Shown here: positions 57,073-64,000 of the stretch, in pieces
Layout: every line of letters begins with the position of its first letter
How positions within the stretch are numbered: position 1 is the first letter of the stretch
From: Hydrangea macrophylla
Taxonomy: Eukaryota; Streptophyta; Magnoliopsida; Cornales; Hydrangeaceae
Reading direction: 5' to 3'
Assembly (NCBI GenBank): GCA_033977485.1
Contig: CM066982.1
Location: 30,482,218 to 30,546,217 of the forward strand
DNA: 64,000 nucleotides
Program-made: the position numbers and the translations under genes
Notes under the pieces: generated by a model
Databases searched by the model: none
What the model was told of the DNA's origin: nothing
The model's input: only the letters and a program-made list of their open reading frames with translations

Positions 57073-59719
57073 TGTGGATATCGCAATTTTTCTTTCTTTT
57101 TACCCACAGCTTTTATTTTAAAATCTCTTCTAAATTTTAAATTCAAAACAAATGAGTCGCCACTTAATTTTTCAAAGGAAAGCTAAGAAACCATTTCAAA
57201 AGGAAACTGATCTATTGCGAAACCAAAGATTAACTAGGTTCGGGGATTATGGAACGAGAAGGGAAGGAGCCTATCGGACTAAAACACCCCTTCTCGTCCT
57301 ATCTCGCGATAGGAAATCTACTTAACATCCTTTTAATTGAATTATTAATTTAAACGTGCCCTCAACTAATACATATGTATAGATATACATTACAAAAGCA
57401 TGTCTAAAGGGTGTAAGATCGCAAGTGATAAAATATCGTTCAAAACCCATATAATTCAAGTAGCAAGCAATATGATATGCGAATAGGGAATTAGAGAACT
57501 TACCCGGGATCCGGCCGCGAATATTAAACGTGTGATGCATACAAATGAAAGAAAATCCTAGAAAAGAGTCTCTAATCACATGTATTCATATAAGGCAAGA
57601 TCCTAATTCTAAGGTGTCGCACATGAGGTTGAAAAATTGATAAAATCAAGAAATTAAAATAAACTAAAGAGGGATTCAAGAAATCATACCTTAATAGCGC
57701 TACAAAACAAAGGGTTAGTCCACATGGTATACAAGATGTAAAGTTGGATTTTAAATAACAATCCTAGACTTCTAGCTTAAATCTATCAAATGTAATTAAA
57801 TCTAAAGCAAATAAGTCCTAATTACAAGCATCAAGCCATATAGATGAATATGTACATGAACAAGAATAAATTATGAAATACTCAATGATTTAGATCACTT
57901 AAACTTTGAATTCAAGCTTAACTAATCATTATTGAAATATGGTTTAAGCCTTAACTCATGAAAATATCATCTAAGCTATTATTTATGAGATTGATCAAAA
58001 TTGTCACAGAATTATGGAAATTGCTGAGAGCAGATCAGAACTTCAAAGAAATAAAAAGCATGGTTACCATGGTTTGATCTTGGTGAATTTTGGACACAAG
58101 ATGCCTCTGTGTGTCTAGTTTTTAACCCAAAAAAGAAATCAAAGTTTCAACGGTTGGATCTCCGGGAATTAGACAAAACCAGACATCACTCAGCATTCTA
58201 CAACCCTCTGTCCAGAGTTCTTGCACGATTTTCTAAAAATAGTAAAACAATCAGAAATGCTTTGTTCTTTTTAGGGTAGCTTCCTAATACATTATCCTAC
58301 TTAGAAAAAATTATTTTGGGTAACAAGTGCTAGGTTAAGATTTTGATTTGCTTGTTTCAAAAGAGTGTTACTATTCTAAAACTCTGGACAGATTATGGTT
58401 GCTCCACAAAACCCTTGATCAAACCACCCAAAACATGAAACTATCTTAAAACAAAAATTACAGTGGTAGAACTTTGAGTTATAAACACTTTCCCGTTGGT
58501 TTCATTCCATTCCAACGATTAGATGTTCGGCTAAAAATCCTTGATCGAAAACAGATTGTGAACTCACTGCTCATTGAGTTAATTCACTTCATTCCTATCA
58601 ACTTAGACAAGCAAGCCATGGAATTAGGCTTGTCTAAAGCTAATTCTCCTACCATTTGGTGGTCATTGGAGACTAAATATATTCATGTTTGTAAATTTCA
58701 AAGAAGTATAGAAGAACTTCATGAAACTTAGTCATAATAAACCTCAAACCATGAAGATTGGCTTGGGTTCATTAGTTAAATATTCTAGTACCCATCTTAA
58801 TCCCCTCATAAATAATAAAAACTACAAAGAGATTAAGGAATTTCAAGCCAAAGGATTCAAGTAAGGCATTGAAAGCCTCATGAACCCACAGGATGAACTT
58901 AACAAATGAAGAGAGAAATTAAAGAACTCCATGCATGTTTATAATTAAACTTGAATAAAGACTAATCATACTAGAGTTTACCTCCAAAGTATCCTCAACT
59001 TGGTGATTTTGGAGGACTTCCAAAGACTAATCAAGCTTTTATATACTAATTCACACAACTCTTTCTTTAAACTATTCTAAACTCACTCCTAATTATGAAG
59101 ATTAAGGTAAGAAGAGCACTTATACATATAGATTCAAAGAAATATCTCCCTTGCAAGTGAATATTCATCCTCTATTTATAGACAATCTTAGAGGGGTATT
59201 TCAGTCATTTTAGGACTGAAAACCCTAATTCAGTCGTCTTTTTTATAGTACAAAACGTGCTGTATACCAGCTGTCAGTTGCAAAAACTCGGCATTCACCG
59301 GAGATGGAAGCGGCACTTAGTAAATGCCGCATCGGCATTCGGTGAATGCCGGCGCGACATTCACTGACTGCCAAAATGACATTTACTGAATACCGCGGAC
59401 AACTCTAGGGACTGCCGTTTTTTAGTGAAATTCATTATTTTTGCGGCACTTGATGAAATTTTGCGGCAATCATTGAGTGCCGTCCGGCAATACAGAAACT
59501 GCCGCAACAGCAGCCCGTGACTGCCGCGAAGAGGCTTGAGTGCCGTTTTGCTTATTCTCTTCCTATTCCTTCTTTTTTCTTTTTATTTTGGGTTGGGGAG
59601 TCTTTCGAAGAGCTTGAATCATCTTTGGAAGTCCTAGATAAGATCGGACATTGTCATCATCGGATATGGAGGTAACACTCTCCTTAATTCGACATTTGGT
59701 CAAAATCGGGGTGTCTACA
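57073..59719 (-). mobile_element. Solo LTR, family D copy 2, inverted (2647 bp)
   Basis: On the minus strand it starts TGTAGACACCCCGATTTTG and ends GCGATATCCACA. A perfect 5-bp duplication CACGC flanks it (57068-57072, 59720-59724). It is the same family as 48214-51336 but opposite in orientation and about 480 bp shorter. A palindrome array is at 59275-59545 and the TATA box at 59173-59180. It is cut into GCCTAGGCG-type repeat DNA that resumes at 59725. Confidence 0.9.
59275..59545. repeat. Palindrome array in family D copy 2
   Basis: Units such as CGGCATTCGGTGAATGCCG and GCGGCACTTAGTAAATGCCG repeat about ten times. The sequence has drifted from copy 1, but the self-complementary layout and the distance to the TATA box (about 100 bp) are kept. 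Confidence 0.75.
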
Positions 59720-59724
59720 CACGC

Positions 59725-60829
59725 CTCAATAAAAATATGCACCAGTATCTTAATAAGGCGTGAAGCTAAGGCTCTATTCAGACTCAACTAATATTACCTT
59801 AGTACCCAACTCATTACTCACCTCTTATTAGCTTTGCACCCATACTAGGACCCATTAGGCCATTTTACCTTTCAAAACACAAGAGTCACATTCTTTAAAA
59901 TAGAAAAATATTCTTCTTTGTGGCCAATACAAACTCTCCTCTTGATTCCCAAATTTAGAGAATGAAAAGAAAAGAAAGGGCAAAGCTAAATTGTACAAAT
60001 AATCTACACGGGTATTAAATTTGAAATTTTGTGATAGTTCCACTTCTGATTAGGTCTTTACTATTTCATGAAACATTCTAAAAATTACTATTTCGTAGAG
60101 AACTTATTAAATGGTCGATTGAGCTAATAGGTCATTACTTTGATGATTTGTATATGTTAACTAATTGAGTTCTTTATATTTGCTTCAATAAAAATTTATT
60201 AGTTTTCTTAAAGCACGCCTTACTTTGAACATGCCACAGTTTTTACGCGCCTTGCGCCTAGGTTCCGAGACGGAGAGGCATTGGCACCTAAGTAACTATG
60301 ATTCAATTACCGATGACCTAAGTAAAAGACGAGTAGAGATCACACCTAGATCCAATGCCGGAAGAGTTTCTTCAGTAGTGTTTCCAAAAAATTTCACATA
60401 TGTAATAACTCGACTCCAACCATTGGAATTCCAAGCAGTCGAAAATTTAAGATCCTCAACTTTGAGTATGCCAAGTTAACCAATATGGCATCATTTGTCT
60501 CCAGTAGTCCACTCCAATGGAATATGTATTTTATAGGGTCTACAAGTATAAACGGCCACTTCTCCCTAACCTCTGCTAAGGCGTTATTAGTGGTGGCTTT
60601 AGATTTGATGTCCCCATAAAGGTTAGGAACATCATGTCCTGAGTTCTTGGCTTGTCTAGCCTACGAGATTTAGTCAAGGGATTGCTTGGGATTCGTTGGT
60701 GAAGGTAATCTAAAGGTATTAAATATTTATTTTTTTTCTTCAAAAATGTGAAATTTCACAAAACAATTTTATATACTGAAAGTAAAAGTATTTTCTATGT
60801 GTATTTTCTCACATATGACCTAAATATAT
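59725..60829. other. Repeat-rich DNA without a supported gene
   Basis: On the minus strand about 60455-60625 is open and encodes a coding-like peptide (ALAEVREKWPFILVDPIKY and WSGLLETNDAILVNLAYSK). The frame then breaks, and I do not recognise it. The remainder is AT-rich. Confidence 0.35.
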
Positions 60830-61445
60830 ATAATACGAAGGGAGACGAAACGTTTGTACATTAAATGCTACAGATCTTCTTTCAGATCTCACAATAAATG
60901 CTCCAACACACGTATAAACACTAAATTACAGCACTACCCTTTAACACTCCCCTTCAAGCTAGAGCATACATATCACATGCACTCAGCTTGTCACAAATTT
61001 ATTTAACCCGAGTCCCAACCAAAGATTTTGTAAACAAATCTGCTAACTAATCAATGGACTTCACCTACACTTTATGAATTACCTTCTCCATAAGCTTTTC
61101 TCGAACAAAATGACAGTCAACCTCGATGTGTTTTTGTTATCTCGTGAAATACAAAATTAGAAGCAATATGAACGGCTGCTTGGTTGTCATAAAGTAAATT
61201 CATAAGACTAGATTGAGCGAGCCCAAGCTCTTCTAGTAAATGCTCCAACCACACTAACTCACATGTGGAATGAGCCACAACCTTGTATTCTGATTCAGCA
61301 TTAGATCAGGCAACGTCTAACTGTTTCTTACTTTCCACGAGACAAGGTTACCCCTAATCGTAACACAATAACCAGTAGTAGATCTTCTATCACCGGGGGA
61401 ACTAGCCCAATCTATATCAGTATAACCCTCAACACATATATGACA
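60830..61445 (-). pseudogene. Copia RNase H end, polypurine tract and LTR start
   Basis: The minus strand reads YTDIDWASSPGDRRSTTGYC near 61350-61425, then degraded text with KHIEVDCHFVREKLMEK and LADLFTKSLVGTRVK. This is the C-terminal RNase H of a copia polyprotein. The tract CTTGAAGGGGAG at 60947-60958 precedes TGTTAA, a plausible 3' LTR start. Several stops and shifts show it is dead. Confidence 0.75.
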
Positions 61446-61993
61446 ATATTGGCGATTGTGTTGGTGGCGGTGGCGACCTAGGTTTATTTTGATGGTGGTA
61501 GCCGGTGATGGTGTTAGTTGCCGTGGTGGTCATTGGTGGTGGTCGTTTGAGGTCGCCGAAGGTGGTGGACGGGGGTCAGGTATGGGTGGTGGTAATGGTG
61601 ACCATGGGAGGATGAGAGAGAGGTCATTGTTTTTTTTTTTTTTTTCCCTGGGAAAGATGAAGTGGGGTAGTTTGATAAGATGAAAATAGTGAAATGGACT
61701 TGAAGAGTAAAATGTTGATGTTGTGGACTAGAGAATAGGCTTGGACTTTCGTCATTGTAGAGGTTATTGTTAATGGACTATCATTTAAACCAAAGTTGCC
61801 CAACTTTATGGACTTTAGGCCAAGCCTCCCTAAATATTTTGTAATTAAAATCTAATTAAAATCTTATCATGTTTTTCAACTGTTTTAAAATGAACTTACC
61901 ATTTAAAGAAGATAAATGTCATTTACAAAATTCTTCATTGGTTTATCCAAATACCATAATGAAACTAATTTGGCATCAATTTTCCTGAAGAGA
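61446..61993. other. Non-coding, GGTGGT-rich segment
   Basis: The region 61460-61610 is rich in GGTGGTGG words and gives a low-complexity open frame. The rest is AT-rich. No gene is supported. Confidence 0.45.
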
Positions 61994-62730
61994 AATTCTA
62001 TCTGCACCCACCTATTTTACTTTATACACCCACCTTTTATTGAAATTTTCTCATTACAGTTATATCCCTATGTAAAATTACATATTTAGACAAAATCAAT
62101 TAAAAGAATTCTAAAAAAGTTACTATCTACACCCACCTACCTCAACAAACCCTAACTTATATGTATACACATATACACATACACATATAAAATCCCACAT
62201 ATATGTCTATATATACATATATAAATATGTATGTATTCAATATATATATGTACGTATTCTATTGTATATGTATCTATATATACATATACATTGATATGTT
62301 TATTAGACATGATGGTCTTTCCCATTCATTTTACAATTTCAAAATCACCATTGTACTACATTCTTTCACCAGAATTGACATATAAAAGTCCACAGATATT
62401 TTTTCTTCTTAATCGATTTGTATATTATATCTAAACTAGTTTTGTAGAAACCCATATATAGGTTGATTTCCTTGTTCATATTTACAATCCAAACAAAGAT
62501 TAAAGATCATTTTAAGAGATAAAAGAGAAGTTGAACAGATTGAAGATTTTGAGAGTAGAAAGATGAATGTTTGGGTTGAACAAGATGGTGGGTGTAGAGA
62601 GATGGAGATCAGGGCTAGTTTGGGGATGAAGGGTGGGTGTAGAGAGAAAATTATTTTAAATTAAATTAGAATAGAAGGTGTAAAGAGTAAGCGGATGTAG
62701 AGAGTAAAATAGGTGGGTGTAGATAAAATT
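61994..62730. repeat. MITE-like element with 26-bp TIRs (about 737 bp)
   Basis: The left end is ATTCTATCTGCACCCACC then TATTTTACT; the right end read in reverse is ATTTTATCTACACCCACC then TATTTTACT. Further GTGGGTGTAGAGAGA words occur inside near the right end. No transposase and no clear duplication. Confidence 0.6.
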
Positions 62731-62988
62731 GGATTACTTAGAATTAGTTTCTTTTTCCTAATTCTTTTCCACTGAACCAAACGGGGCCTAAACTTAACGA
62801 ACTCCCACGATTTAGAGCCAATTTTATTATTTTTATAGAAATTTGGTACTAAATACCAAATTAGGAGAAATATTTGGTTATAAGACATAAGGGAAATTTT
62901 TTTGGGGACAATGATATGTTTGGTGGAAGTTGTTAGGGATAAACTCAACTACTTATAGTGTTGACCAATATACCCCTATCATTCATTT

Positions 62989-62991
<3 letters not shown>

Positions 62992-63030
<39 letters not shown>

Positions 63031-63170
63031 TCGCAGCTCCGGCCAGCTTCATCGCAGCTTCGGCCACCTCCATCGCACCTCCGACCACTTTCATCGTGCC
63101 TCCATCCATCGCAGCTTCGGCCACCTCCATCGCACCTCCGGCCACTTTCATCGTGCCTCCATCCAGCACT
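62992..63170. repeat. (GA)n tract and a 57-bp tandem pair
   Basis: A GA run at 62992-63026 is followed by two copies of a unit containing CATCGCAGCTTCGGCCACCT, CCATCGCACCTCCG and TTTCATCGTGCCTCCATC. Open frames across it on both strands are low-complexity. Confidence 0.8.
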
Positions 63171-64000
63171 ATTGTAGTTCCGACCATTATTTTTTTTTGC
63201 AAACTCCATCTCTGGTTTGCAAACTCCACTACGACCTCCTTTGTCTCTCTCATTTTCTCGGACTTCACCACCATAATCACGAACCAAATCGCGCGGTCGC
63301 ACAACCAATTCTGGTGAGATTTGTATCCTCCAACCACTAGCATATCCAGATCCACCACCAACACCACAAGCATATCGGCGACCACAAGCTAGTGCCGCAA
63401 GCATTTACACGAGCAGATCCGGCCACCAGCGCACCGATCCACCACAGACCTGTCATATGTTCTTTGCTGGAATGGTGTGGAGTGTGGTGTTTATTTTTTT
63501 AATTTTTTTTAACACATTTTTTTGAGAAATTTATCAAAAAAAGTCAGTTAAGTTACTTAACATTTTTTTTTTCTTCCAGATTTTGATATCAACTATGATA
63601 CTTGTTTGATAGATCTCGTTGAGTAGGTTGTAAAAACATAGATTTTATGCAAAAAATAATTTGCAGATCGATACGAATGCTCGGATTTGTAAAAAGTTTT
63701 TGCAATTTTGTTAGAACACTTTTTTTTTTGTGAAATTTCACAAACTTTGTGAAATTTCACAACTTTTTTTTTGTTGAAAATTTTACAACTTTTTCGGTAT
63801 TGGTATGAGAAATTAAATTTCAAAAACATTTTTTTTTTATCATTTCATGTTGATATGGTGGTTTGGTTGTGAAGAGATCGATCAGGTGAGGTCGTTGTGA
63901 TGATCGGCAGAGGTCTGATGTGGTAGTGGTGGTTTCTTGAAATTTCACGAACTCTGTGAAATTTCACAACTTTTTGTTGATAAATTTCACAATTTTTTTC
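63171..64000. other. AT-rich end of window with GTGAAATTTCAC motifs
   Basis: GTGAAATTTCACAA words occur four times after 63730, echoing those near 5160-6120 and 54110-54445. No gene is supported. Confidence 0.45.

Noticed and set aside
61456..61683. Open frame rich in Gly and Trp
   Set aside because: It arises from GGTGGT repeats; no recognisable domain.
62930..63404. Several overlapping open frames on both strands
   Set aside because: They translate a GA run and a 57-bp tandem repeat in all frames.

Overview
This is nuclear DNA from a flowering plant, almost certainly a eudicot. The evidence is a split gene with many GT-AG introns encoding an EXO70A1-type exocyst subunit, AT-rich intergenic DNA, and dense plant-type transposons (Ty3/gypsy, Ty1/copia, LINE, MITEs) with long GA, AT and TAAAA microsatellites. 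The sequence does not let me name the species. I see no rRNA, tRNA gene, CRISPR array or prokaryotic operon.

Layout. 1-17.6 kb: the 3' ten exons of an EXO70A1-like gene (+ strand, exons between 2090 and 17611, 562 codons in frame). Its introns are swollen by MITEs, a long-TIR element, and a 666-bp tandem duplication that copied the end of one exon with its splice donor. 18-27 kb: transposon debris (a broken LINE, hAT-type MITEs with target-site duplications, degenerate gypsy and copia LTR pieces). 27.6-34.2 kb: a frameshifted F-box gene (- strand) next to a large palindrome with arms of about 0.84 kb. A complete non-autonomous LTR element that carries only gag (28649-32460, TSD ATTGT) sits inside one palindrome arm. 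34-41 kb: more MITEs, hairpin elements and copia gag fragments. 41.1-53.8 kb: a 12.7-kb Tat-lineage-like Ty3/gypsy element with decayed gag-pol on the + strand and an intron-containing antisense ORF. That antisense ORF is itself interrupted by a 3.1-kb solo LTR. 54.5-56.2 kb: a piece of a tonoplast dicarboxylate transporter-like gene split by a 1349-bp solo LTR with TSD CCGAT. 57.1-59.7 kb: an inverted second copy of the 3-kb solo LTR family (TSD CACGC). 60-64 kb: copia remnant, MITE and simple repeats.

How it fits together. Only the EXO70A1-like gene looks intact, and its first exon lies outside the window. The gag-only element at 28.6-32.5 kb and the 12.7-kb element at 41-54 kb share PBS type, polypurine tract, related LTRs and related gag. 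They look like a non-autonomous/autonomous pair, although this particular autonomous copy is dead: it has stops, frameshifts, and Asp replaced by Gly at the expected first integrase position.

The observations most worth following are four: two unrelated solo-LTR families that both carry arrays of short GC-rich palindromes 100-140 bp upstream of a TATA box; the large palindrome; the antisense introns; and the clean gene split at 54.8 kb.
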